From contig CM035233.1 in assembly GCA_020226215.1 (NCBI GenBank), positions 7,750,001-7,814,000 on the forward strand: a DNA stretch of 64,000 bases. The letters are read 5' to 3'. Made by a program: the position numbers and the translations under genes. The notes under the pieces were generated by a model. The model did not search any database, was not told the DNA's origin, and saw nothing but the letters and a program-made list of their open reading frames with translations. Numbering within the stretch: position 1 is the first letter of the stretch; every line of letters begins with the position of its first letter. Below are positions 34,971 to 46,500 of the stretch, one piece after another. The DNA comes from Sindora glabra (taxonomy: Eukaryota; Streptophyta; Magnoliopsida; Fabales; Fabaceae).

Positions 34971-35764
34971 CTTTATATATATATATATATTTCTCTTTTT
35001 AAAATTAAAGAAAATTTATAATAGAAGAAATTGAAACATCCATATCTTGCTAGACCTATTATTGTTTGGGGAAACAAAAATGAATATGTTAAATTTATAG
35101 TTAGAACTATCTTTATTTCTTATCTCTCTTATTCTTTCTTCTCTCTTCATGTGTTCCTTGTTTGAATTTATATCCAATAAGAATGGAGTTTGCAAGCAAC
35201 TAATTTATACATTTTTAATTATAAAGAAGAAAGTCATATCAATTTAATCATAATTCTCCTAAGTTATAAATTTTCTCCAAAGAGAATTTTATCAAAAGTA
35301 TTCTAAAATGTCTCCACATAAATTTCATTTAATTGATTTGAGTACAAATCACCATTTTCATTATTTGCAAAATAGTTTGTACTTCTTTTGGTTTTGCATA
35401 TGATTAGGGTATACTTGTTTATGATTGGCTTCACCCCACTTACTTCAATTCTTAACTATATATGCCCTTTATTGCCTCACTTAAGTTAATATACTATGTC
35501 CATTTGATTAAAAACTTGAGTTATTTTTATATGATTATCATTGATTTTTTTTCATTTTTTAATTTAAATCATAATCATAATTCTTAAAATATTTCAATAC
35601 ATGTATAAGCATTGCATAAATCAAACATAGTTGCCCATCATATTTTGAACCTGTGTTTTTCTCTTTTTATGTCAAATGAAATTTGTGTAGAAATATTTTA
35701 GAATAATTCTAATGAAATTGTCTTTAGAGAAATTTTATAACTTAAGTGAGTGACAATGTCTAAA

Positions 35765-37020
35765 ATGGTTAACTAGCCCCATAACTAAGTGAAACCCACC
35801 CCAATCAATTAGCACAATTAACTATTCTCCATGCCTAACTATATACAATTAACTTCATTAAGGGTTCATAATGCCCTATTAAAGGCCTTATAATGCATCA
35901 TTAAGCCTTGTAATGCCTTACAACTTGTGCATATCTATCCTTAGTCAACATCATAAGGGCTTGTAACGACCTATTATTCCAAACATGACTCATACTTAAT
36001 TAGACCTATAAATGATTAAGATATGCTCATTTTAATGAAGAAGAGCTTGTCATGTACCCATAACTACTTATTTTTTTCATTATACAAGTAATTTGTCTTA
36101 TCAAATTTTCACTTGTCATTTGGTATCATTATAGCTTACTCATGATTCTTATTAATAAATATGACCTTCTTTTCTAGCTATTGTCATACTTTGGAAACTT
36201 TCAAGAACTCAACTATGATGCTTAATCATGAATAGTAAGAAAGTATCATACTGCAGATTCTTAAGGGAGATCTACCAATTTCCCTAAATATCCCTATAAC
36301 CAAGTTAACTCAATCCTAATCAATTAGCACAATAAATATTCTCCATGCTTAACTATATACAATTGACATCATTAAGGGTTTATAATGTCCCATTAAGCTT
36401 CATGACCACATTAAGTCTTATAATGCCTCATGACTTGTGCATAACTATCCCCAATCAACATTATAGAGGCTTGTAATGACTTATCATTCTAAATATGACT
36501 CAAAATCGATTAAACCTATAAATGGCTAAGGTATGCTCATTTTAATGAAGAAAAGCTCATCATGTACCCCTAACTACTTTTTTTTTTTGCTTATACAAGT
36601 AGTTTGTCCTATCAAAATTTCACTTGTCATTTAGCATCATTGTGACTTACTTAAACACGATTCTTATTAATAAATATAGCCTTCTCTTCTAACTATTATC
36701 ATGCTTTGAAAACTTTTGGGAACTCAACCATCATGCTTAATCATGAATAGTAAGAAAGCATCATATTACAGATTTTCAGGAGAGATCCACCAATTTTTCC
36801 AAATTTTCATAATCATCACCATATTAACAAGAAGAAAAAAAGACTCTATGATCTCTCCATCATGGATGGAAAGCTTGCTTTCATCAAATCTCTTTCTAAA
36901 GCATGGATAACAAGTGATAATGCCCAAAATATTGATCGACCTCATAACTAGGTCAACCTAACTCTAGCTAATTAGCACAATTAAGGCTTATAATGCTCCA
37001 TGACTTGTGCTTAACTATCT
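35765..37020. repeat. About 515-bp tandem duplication plus a partial third copy
   Basis: Anchor AATCAATTAGCACAAT occurs at 35,803 and 36,318. The whole following stretch (CATGCTTAACTATATACAATT, then GACTTGTGCAT, then ATGCTCATTTTAATGAAG, then CTTAATCATGAATAGTAAG) is shared in order. A third, partial copy (TAATTAGCACAATTAAGG...GACTTGTGCTTAACTATC) lies at about 36,930-37,020 and ends where the MULE coding begins. Non-coding. Confidence 0.88.
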
Positions 37021-38640
37021 ACAAGTGGCCACTTATAAGAAGGCATGGAAGGGCAAACATCAAGCCATTGCTCTTGCATTTGGGAATTGGGAGAAGTTAT
37101 ATTCTATACTACCTAGGTGGTTGGCAGTAGTGTGTCACTTTAATCCTAGGTCTTATTTTGAGCTTGTTACCAGGAATGCCCGCCAAACAGTTCTCGAGAT
37201 GAGCCGGTTGCATTGTTCCATTGAGTGTTTTAGACTTTCAAACCATACATTGAGTTGTTTACCCATTTGAAACTGGTAGTCCAAGTAGATGGCACCTTTT
37301 TGTATGGAAAGTATAAAAGGTTTTGCTTACGGCGATGTCATAGGATGACGATAGAAATATTATCTCTCTTGCATTTGCTGTAGTGGAGGGAGAAACCTAC
37401 GAGACATGAGCTTGGTTCTTATCAAATGTTTGATAGCGTATTGTTAAAGATAAATAGGATATTTGCTTAATATTAGATAGGCATCCTGGAATACTAACTG
37501 CCATCGCAAACTCACTCGTAGGGTGGCAGCCCCCTTATGGTATCATGCATTTTGCCTTCGACACATCGCCAGTAATCTTAACTTAACTTTTAAAATAATG
37601 TGGCTGAAGAAAATATTCACTAGCATTGATGCGTATTACTTAACTAACATCCTTAATTGTCATTGTCTATTATGATTATTATTCACTCAATGACAACGAT
37701 GTCTGGTATAGGTTATTAATATAAGTGACATGTTGTAGATTCCAAGTTGGATTAACTACGCCAATTGCAGCTAAGAGCTACTGATTAGATTGATAATATC
37801 CCAAAGAGTCAATGGAGCTATGCTTATGATAAGGGAGGTCGACGATGGGGGCATATGACAACTAACCTGATTGAGTATATCAATAGCGTATTTAAAAGGG
37901 TTAGATTTTTACCTATTACAAGGTTGGTCAAAGCTATGTTATATCGAATAAATGCATACTTTGTTAACAGAGCGAAGACCATTGCAATACAGTTATAGGT
38001 AGGAGAGATTTTCAGCAGAGACATTCGAAAAAAGATTCAAGAATGCACTTAGAAAGCATCTGCCTATCACGTCTGTCGCTTTAACTACCTAAGGTCGACT
38101 TTCGAGGTGGATGAGCTGTATGACCTGACATGGAAACAGTTTGGTCAAATATGTAAGGTTAGCCTGAGTTAGTAAACATGTGATTATGCCAAATTCCAAG
38201 TCGAGCATTGGCCCTTCCAACATGTATTTACAACATGTGCGAAGGTCGTGTTGGATCCATTACAATTTGTTGATCCTGTATTCCGACTAAAGATGATGCT
38301 GAAAGCTTATAGTTACAAGTTTCGACCAATTGATGGTATGGAGCACTAGCTACCATTGAATGGACCAATACTTGTACCAGATCCTGTGCAAATGCGTGTC
38401 GATGGTAGTCCCCGTTCCACACGTATAAGAAACGAAATAGACTGAAGAGAAAGTCCATCAGAATCTCAAAGGTGTGGGTTATGCCGGCAAACTAAACACA
38501 ATAGTGCAACTTGTCCGTCCACCCAACAAAATGTGCCATGACAGCCCTAAGCCCAAAATTTACAACGGAAAGCCTTTCCTCTAGATTACTACTAGACATT
38601 GCTTCAGAATATGCTTAGTTTGATGGTATATTGGTATAAG
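37020..38640 (+). pseudogene. MULE (Mutator-like) transposase pseudogene
   Basis: Plus-strand coding in shifting frames with MULE features in order. These are KAWKGKHQAIALAFGNWEKLY and LPRWL...NPRSYFE (37,030-37,165), the catalytic-region start VQVDGTFLYGKYK-like (about 37,275-37,320), FAVVEGETYETW (about 37,370-37,410), and GRRWGHMTTNLIEYINSVFK (about 37,840-37,900). The SWIM region follows (CDYAKFQVEHWP...H, about 38,170-38,215), then a C-terminal zinc knuckle CGLCRQTKHNSATC (38,473-38,514, CX2CX4HX4C). Numerous stops and frameshifts mean it is dead. Mutator transposases cut and paste elements with long terminal repeats; none could be paired here. Confidence 0.85.
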
Positions 38641-38789
38641 CTATATAGCATGTCATATCTAAACAGTATATTGTGTTTCGCATATTGTATTAAGTTGAAA
38701 AAAAATTTGCTTCGTTATGGAAGACTTGCATAAATGTAGGGTTCTACAATTGACTAAATTCTTGCAGTTTGACATAATTCATAACTCTC

Positions 38790-41395
38790 GATTGTGATGG
38801 TCAGTCAACATCGTGTTATATCCTCTAGGCTTGATGATAAGTCTCTATTATACTTGTAGTCTAGACATATTTCACAGGCTATGTGGCAAGTTCAGGTAAT
38901 TCCATTCCTTTAATAGAAATTGCTTAATTGTAAACGTCTTAATTATTTTTTTAATTAATGGCAAAAGGAGGATTGAATCCTAAAGTTATGACGCGTCACA
39001 CATGGGAGCCGACTATTAGATCCACCACTTGTAATTGTACCTTATCTTCAACAGGCAGGCTTCTACGACGTTAGCCGACTTGAATGCTTTGATTTCAATG
39101 CAGCTATGGTGTTCACCCTAGTTAAATGATGGTGTCCCGAGACACACACTTTCCATACCACCATCAGAAAGTGTACCATTACCCTACAGGATGTCTCCAT
39201 CCAATTAGGTTTGCCTTGTGAAGGTGTTCCCGTATCTAGTAGAACCAGACTTCATTAGCCAAGGGTGTACAAATATTTACTTAGGGTGAGACTACTCGAT
39301 GAATGTTTGCAAGGCCAACGCCTAAGCATCACTTAGTTAGTAGTTATCTTTAGACACTTACTGAATGATGCAAATGATAAACAAATACAACATTTTGCAC
39401 GTGCCTACATCCTATGACTCATAGATGGTTACCTTATGCCTAACATTTCGGGTCACAAAGTGTTATTGATATATTTGTCGTTACTAGAAGACTTTATAGA
39501 TGCAAGTCAGTATAGTTGAAGATCGGCAGTCACAAAGCAGTTATCTTTAGACACTTACCGAATGATGCAAATGATAAACAAATGTAACGTTTTGTACGTG
39601 CCTACATCCTACGATTCATGGGTGGTTACCTTATGCCCAACACTTCGGGTCACAAAGTGTTATTGATATATTTATTGTTGCTAGAAGACTTTGTAGATGC
39701 AAGTCAGTATAGTTGAAGATTGATGGTTCTAGCATGTTTGTATAGAAAATTGTGTACCGCCATAAAATGTAATGAGATTGATATTGATGGATATCTGCAC
39801 TTATTGCATTTATAGGCGTGGGATTGATTCCCCACTCTAGCATTGACGAGACCACCGCATCCTGATACTCGACTAAATATCTACCCCTTGCTTCCATCAT
39901 TGAGCTTCAGGTGTAGCTTTAAAATGATTTTCATATTGCATCTATTAAAATAGTTCAAAGTATTCGAACAATTAATCCACAATATGTATTTTTCATAAGC
40001 GGAAGAATACTAGCTTACCTCCTTGATCGTCATTGAAGGCTTTACACTAGTACAAAATATTGCTTAATCATATTAGGGCCGATGAGGTTAGAAGTACTGC
40101 TTTATTATGTCTAATTGTACCAGGCTCAGATTTAGTAATATGGTTATTTATATTGTATTTCTTTGTAATTCAGATTATTTGGCACTCTTATGACATTCCC
40201 ATGTACGACAGCTTATACCAGGGTATTGCTTAACCTCACCTAACATATGGCTGGTATCAGTCCTCATCATTTGCTTCCACATTATGGAATGGCATCACGC
40301 AAACTGTGTGCTCCAATAGTTTGGACGGAGGCAGCCAATCCCACAAGAGCCATTTAACCTCAGTTCTTGTCATACTTTGCAGCTTTGGGGAAAAACATCA
40401 AAAGATTGGCTGCATGAGCATCTGATATTTATTAGTGCTTGGAATGCATGGCACAATATACTTTCATTGACCGAGATAGAGATAGATGCTCTTCATCATA
40501 ACTCGAGCTACATGACATGGTACTGGAGACATATTAGATGATGGATCCATCTAGCTAACAGTGGTTTAAGATTTGTGATAACCAACAATGTTCACACATT
40601 TCTTTATAATTTCTTTAAGATATAATATGCATTAATTATATCAAATGTACTTCTTTGTAGGCTGATATAGCTGAGAGGCTACATAAGCTTAGTATAGAGG
40701 ATTCCCCTTCTCAGTTGTACAGTCAATTTAGGAAGATCGTGGATCGGGAATGTCGCCTCATACTATGTGCACTAGGAGAGCATCGAGACATGACTGTTAC
40801 CTAGCTTGCTTACCCTCTTGATGAATTATCAAGACCACCCATCCCTGAGTCTAGGCGTGGTAGGAGAGTCCACGACTTCATATCTTTTAGGGATCCCATT
40901 TTGCTTGAGGAAAGGGATGACGATAAAAGTATGTCTTATGCTCATCCATTGACAACACAAGCAAGTGTCCCCAACCCCTTCACCCCTCCATCGATGCATA
41001 TTGATATAGAAGTTACGAGACCATTAACTTATACCTTATCATTGCAATTCTTCACAGGTGGAGATGCTGACCCATCTCATAGCATGACATTATCCCCACA
41101 ACACCTCTATGATGCTCCACAGTCATCGTTTTTTACCCCATCGCCATCACAATCAGCTCAACAAGTTCCTGTTTCTCTAATGGCGTTATTTGATTACCCA
41201 TTTGCATTCACTACTGAGTATACTAGTGGGTCCATGGAGTAGCAACATCAAGGGTTTTTCATATCGAAAAATCTTATTCCATCATTTCAATCCTTCCCTT
41301 AGGACTTGAACTCTCCACCTTCTAAGGGTCAAACGTGCTTGACTCACGCAGATGACGATGAGGATAACGATGGAGATAAACAACATTAACTCCTA
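38790..41395 (+). pseudogene. Plant mobile domain (MAIN-like) pseudogene next to MULE transposase
   Basis: Plus-strand coding resembling the plant mobile domain (PMD) of MAIN/MAIL1 and related transposon proteins. It has SRHISQAMWQVQ (38,865-38,897), an intron to about 39,053, then AGFYDVSRLECFDFNAAMVFTLV and FHTTIRKCTITLQDVSIQLGLP (39,055-39,220). Later come YLMPNISGHKVLLIYLSLLEDF (about 39,430-39,500), WGKTSKDWLHEHLIFISAWNAW (about 40,385-40,455) and MTWYWRHI. A Pro/Ser-rich tail (40,901-41,242) and an acidic end (DDDEDNDGDK) follow. Stops and frameshifts occur throughout, and a 182-bp piece is duplicated (39,342-39,720). Same strand as the MULE transposase 150 bp upstream, suggesting one composite element. 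Confidence 0.8.
39342..39720 (+). repeat. 182-bp direct duplication inside the PMD pseudogene
   Basis: 39,342-39,523 recurs at 39,539-39,720 with scattered substitutions. A 15-bp spacer lies between. The offset of 197 bp is not a multiple of 3, so the duplication by itself shifts the frame. Confidence 0.93.
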
Positions 41396-43230
41396 ACTCA
41401 ACGATTGCAACGAGCAAGGTGATGCTCTCAATGTGGGACTGAGAGCTATTATTTTAATGATTGAGTATTTTATTATTGTAATATAGTATTTTATCTAATT
41501 TTTTTATTTAATTGATTCATAACTTTTTTAATTTAAATTTAGTACTTTCTCATATTTCATAACCATATTATTCACTTTTAGAGATAAATTGTATAATTTG
41601 ATAATTATATATTTCACTCTTCTTTATTAATTCAAATCATATTATTGAATTCATTCCATTCATTATATTATTATTTGAAATTCAATGAAGCATTCTAAAA
41701 TACCAGCCATTATGATATAATTTTAAAAATATGCTTATACGTAATTATGAGAAACGGTGTCAATTACTCATTTTGAGATAATTACGGTAAATCACATTAT
41801 TAAATTTAGCACCGTTTAATTTTAGGAATTTGAACTTTACACATTAAATTTTACTAAATTATTACTTAATATTCTGCTAACCTAATTAATTAAGTATTTT
41901 ATCAAGTGATGTGATTTTTTTCATTTTTACATATGAATTGCAACATTATAATTTATAAAGGTTGACTTTTTGACCGTAGCACTTACCTTGGAAAAATAAA
42001 ATTTTCTTATACTGCGCAGTAAATTTTTTTTCCTTATATTGATTTTATTACATTACATATATTATATAATATAATGAAAGATAATAATATAGTTAATTAT
42101 TATTTAAAATCTTGAATAATTAGTATAAAAAATTCAAAATTTTAAAAATTTAATTAAAATATATTAAGTGAAGATTAAATATAAAGTAAAAAAAGGCAAC
42201 AAATTAAAAATAAGTTTATATTTTTAAAAAATTTTGGATTTAAATAAATAAAATAAAGTACAGATTGTATAAATAAAAAAATTGGTTAAGATTAAATTGA
42301 TTAAAAAACTTCTTACTCTGATCATAGTGGCTCACGTGCCTAGTCAATCACGGGGTCCTTATTCATCACATTATTTTCACATAATTAATTTTTTATAAAT
42401 TTAATTACATCACATTATGAACTTATGGACTAACATGGTTTATTAATAAAATATTTATTTTCATAATGCAAATTATACTCTAACTTCATATTTAATTAAA
42501 TATTTTTTTAGATATACACATTACCTTATGCTAGAATATGATTTAAAATTTAAATTTATAATTTTAATATTCCATCTAATATGTTTACAAGAGAAAAAGT
42601 AAAAATTTGATATTTACTAAAATTTTAATTATATATATTACAATATTATAAAAATTAATACACTTATTAATTATTATTTAAAACTTTGAATGATTATTAT
42701 CAAAGTAACATTCAAATTATATAAAATTAAATTAAATATAATTTAAGTAAAAATTATAAATAAATAATAATTAAAAAAATAAATTATAAATAAGAAAGAC
42801 TAAAAAAATTAACGTAATTTTGATATAAAATATATATATAGAGAGCAGGTGCCTCACAATAATTTAAAGTAAAAAAAATATTAATCACGTGGGTTGGCTC
42901 ACGTGATTGCTTGCCATGAGACTCTCCTCCGATCACTATTTTTTTTTAAAAAAAAATTAAATATTTAGGTAAATAATTTTTACTATACAATAAATAAGTA
43001 ATTTATTTTGTTATGTTGACGGCGGCGGTCAAAATGCCGTCCATACTCATTCCTAGCTACTAGTACGTCTGATTGTCAGATTGATAATAGAAAATGAAAT
43101 TGAAAAAACTAAAATAAATAAAGAATGAAATTAAAAAAATTATTTCATAAGAATAAAATTGGACAGTTAAGAAAATTAAAATTCATAAAATTTCGCGTCG
43201 CATTTTCTATCCTAATTTGAATTGAAAAGA
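41396..43230. other. Intergenic upstream of the RabE gene
   Basis: A+T-rich and non-coding. Three G-box hexamers CACGTG occur (42,333, 42,886 and 42,900), two of them in an inverted repeat. No gene seen. Confidence 0.6.
42883..42908. promoter_or_regulatory. Inverted pair of G-boxes
   Basis: AATCACGTG (42,883-42,891) and CACGTGATT (42,900-42,908) are a perfect 9-bp inverted repeat around an 8-bp spacer. Each arm holds a G-box, the core bound by plant bZIP and bHLH factors. It lies about 620 bp upstream of the RabE start codon. A regulatory role is inferred. Confidence 0.4.
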
Positions 43231-43357
43231 AGGTAGTAGCAATCTGCTGTGAGCGATGGTAGTCTGGTAATCCTAACCATCCACTCTCCATGCACCACGA
43301 AGTATTCGCTGTGAAAAAGACCCAAATCCATTGGGGTTGTCTCTCTCATCTCTGTCC

Positions 43358-43456
43358 ATGATTCCATGTCGTCGACGATTCACTAAGATTTGCCGAAGGT
43401 TTCTCGCTTTCAATTCTCTCTTCGATTACCATCTTTGCGACCAATTCGATTTATGA
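43358..43456 (+). other. Possible upstream ORF (32 codons) in the RabE leader
   Basis: ATG at 43,358 opens a 32-codon frame ending TGA at 43,454-43,456, 75 bp before the main start. It exists only if the leader is unspliced. GTTTCT after CCGAAG (about 43,399) and CTGCAG (about 43,479) could mark a leader intron that would remove most of it. Confidence 0.3.
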
Positions 43457-43531
43457 CATTATTGATTCAATCTGCAGAGAGGGAGACAAGGATTTGCCTC
43501 ACGAATTGCGGTTTTCTTTCGGTAGTTCTCG

Positions 43532-46500
43532 ATGGCAACTCCACCAGCAAGGGCCCGTGCGGATTACGATTACCTCATTAAGCTTCTTCTTATAGGCGAC
43601 AGTGGTTAGTTATTGCTTTTACCTTACAAATTCTTTTTGGTCAGTTAGAAAAATGAAGGAAAACAAATGGGTTTATAACTTTTCAGATCTTAATGCTGTT
43701 TTCATTGCGTTATTTTTATACATTCTTTGACGTCCCCCTTTTTTTTCTTCTATTTGGGTTATGAAATAAATGGGTGGTGATTGATTATTTTGGGAACTCT
43801 ATGTCCAGTTCCAATGGTGGATTTTTGTTAACATATTTTTTTGCATTACTTGAATGGTGCTTCATAATCTGGGATCATGGAACCGCACTTGGTTCTTTGA
43901 GAATTTCATTGTTTATGGGAAAACCGGAATATCCTTTAGGCATTGATTTTTTTATAGGAATGCTTCAAAATGCTATTTTTTTTTCTCTGTAAAACTTTTA
44001 TTGAACAAATATGTCTAAGATAGAGATAGTCTGTTGTACAGAATCCAAATCCTGGTGTTTGGAAATTGAGATGTTGGAACCATATATGGATATCCATCAC
44101 GGTATTTATGACATTGTTTGATGTCTGAAGGATTACTAGCCTCACTGTACGATCCTTCTCTTTATTTTTTTTGGGTAAGAAAAAAAAAATACTTCGCTAG
44201 TTTATTGAGCTGTGGTTATGACATATGTTGGTCCAAGCCTGCAAAGTGATTTTTTCCTTCATCTCTGACACGCACAGCTTTTAGAGATCGAGTATACGGC
44301 TGGAGCTATTACCAGGACATAATGGAGCAAAATTAGAAGATTGTGTGTTTTAAAATTAAAAACACTATAGAAGAAGGGAAGAAATTTGAAATCAGATAAT
44401 TTTTGTTATATTTAAATACCATTCATGTGGTGTCCTGTGTCTCATGTCAAGTGTGTGGGCTTCTTAGGTTGTGCATTTCAGAATTTCTGTTTTGAAGTGT
44501 TTGATGAAACACTTTCAGCTTATGGCCCACAATACAGGGCGTCTAAGATGTCTGTTCAGAGTCTTTTCTTCTCACCAATCACTATGGGTTGATTTTACTT
44601 TCCTCTCTAATATAGGCCGTATCTGCAATACTACTAATTAAGTTGTGCCCAGAAAACTTAATGAAGTGCACTAATAAAGTTGTGCCATAGCTATTTTATA
44701 TCATATGGCAGTTGACAGAACTTATGATCTTTCTGGAAATTCACAGACCATAGTAATTAGTAAATTTGAGGTAAAGTTTACAGCTGATGCCTACTTTGGA
44801 GCATCTTTTACTGTAAGCCATACGTGTGCCAAATTTCTGCTTGACCGAAGATTGTGAATAATTTGTTTAACAACATTTTATTCTTTTACATTAAAAGATA
44901 ACTATTACTGGTGTCTTTGATATCATTTCTGCACATGGGCAAATTGTCCCCATCCCCACCCCCCCTGCCTCAGACCCACCCAATGTTACTTCATTTGTTC
45001 TTCCTTTATATTCATGCAAATTGATAGTAAATATTCCAAAGAAACCATGAAGAAAAGGATTAGTGCATTTTGTGACCAAGTTAACTAGTAGATAAAGTTT
45101 TTTGGTGGAAAATTAGTTGTTACAAATTACAATGAGCTTTGGAAAGTGGAACAATGTTTGGAATTACTCCATCATGATTTCATGAATTGGTTTAATATGG
45201 TCAAAATGAGTTTAGCATAAGAATTTGAATTGCATGTCATGTTTAAAGGTTGAAACAACACTGATCTTTCATATATCACCTACACCTTGTTGGTATTGTT
45301 TTAACGTGTCTCAATTTGATGCTGGCGTGCTGCAAAAATTTTTTTAGAAGATACTTAAATAAAATTTATTAATGATGAATTTATCACTAAATAGTAATTA
45401 AAGGACTACAACACCATTTCACAGTAAAAATTGATTGTCTCACTATGTTGTCTTATAACTCACTTTGGCCTCATTCCTGTAAGGACTAATTAGTTTGTTG
45501 TTGAAATCCTAGTTTCAAGATTCATGCCTATTGTGCACCTCTTTTCAGCTGTCTCCCTATGTTGGTAGTGTTGCTTTTGCTTCAGCAGTATCCTTATGAT
45601 CATCTGCACAATTGGACACCTCCAAGGCTCCAAATACCAAAGGATTTGCTAATTATTGATTAGCACTCTATGTTGTAGTTACTTGAAATTTTATCCTTAT
45701 TTTCAAAGCATTCTGACTCAAACTATTGTAGGTGTGGGGAAGAGTTGTTTGCTTTTGCGCTTTTCTGATGGTTCCTTCACAACCAGTTTTATCACTACTA
45801 TTGGGTTAGTATCCATAGAATTTCTATCCCTTCTCATTTTCAGATGTGAAATAGTCATCATTTTGTGTTGCATCAAAGATCAAGATGCTTATATCAGTGT
45901 TTCTATTAGGTTGAGTTCTAACTACATGATTTACCAAGTGGTTCATAAGCCTGCGTGGTTGGTGTGTTCAATTTCTCTTTGAATATGCTCAGGAAAATGT
46001 TACAGGATAGGACTTGCTGTCTAGAGTACGTATGGTGTATATTTAATTCAAAATGCCATATATAACAAGAAGAATGTTGCCTCATTTAGGGGTATCGGAT
46101 TCTCTGTATGTTTCCACTATATAAATAGCCGTTCATGTTCTTACATATTTGTTTTTGTTGAAAGACAGAAATCTTGTTACTGTATTATATTTGACAGCAT
46201 TGGTTTTAAGATGAGAACTGCAATGAAAATATTAACTAATTAGGGAGATATTATGTTTCACTTGTAATGCACCCAAATTTAAGGTACTAGAGTCTTTGTA
46301 TTCCTTAGTAGCTCTATATAAAGAAAGCATTAGGTTTAGTCTTTTTTGTTTAGTCATCTTTCAAACGATAATACTTTATCTTCTTTTCAACCTCTCTCTA
46401 GTCTCTTTCTAATTCTTTTCCAACTCAAACCCTAAATAGTTGTCAATATTTGATAGCATTGATTTTAAGATAAGAACTATTGAACTTGATGGCAAACGTG

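Larger units (their letters stand above)
30430..37020. other. Gene-free A+T-rich stretch with several tandem duplications
   Basis: No coding frame recognised on either strand. Contents are a MITE-like copy at 31.67-31.96 kb, a 149-bp duplication (32,558-32,855), a 47-bp degenerate repeat (33,470-33,752), a 32-bp perfect duplication (34,907-34,970) and a 0.5-kb tandem duplication (35.77-37.0 kb). Each is listed separately. Confidence 0.6.
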
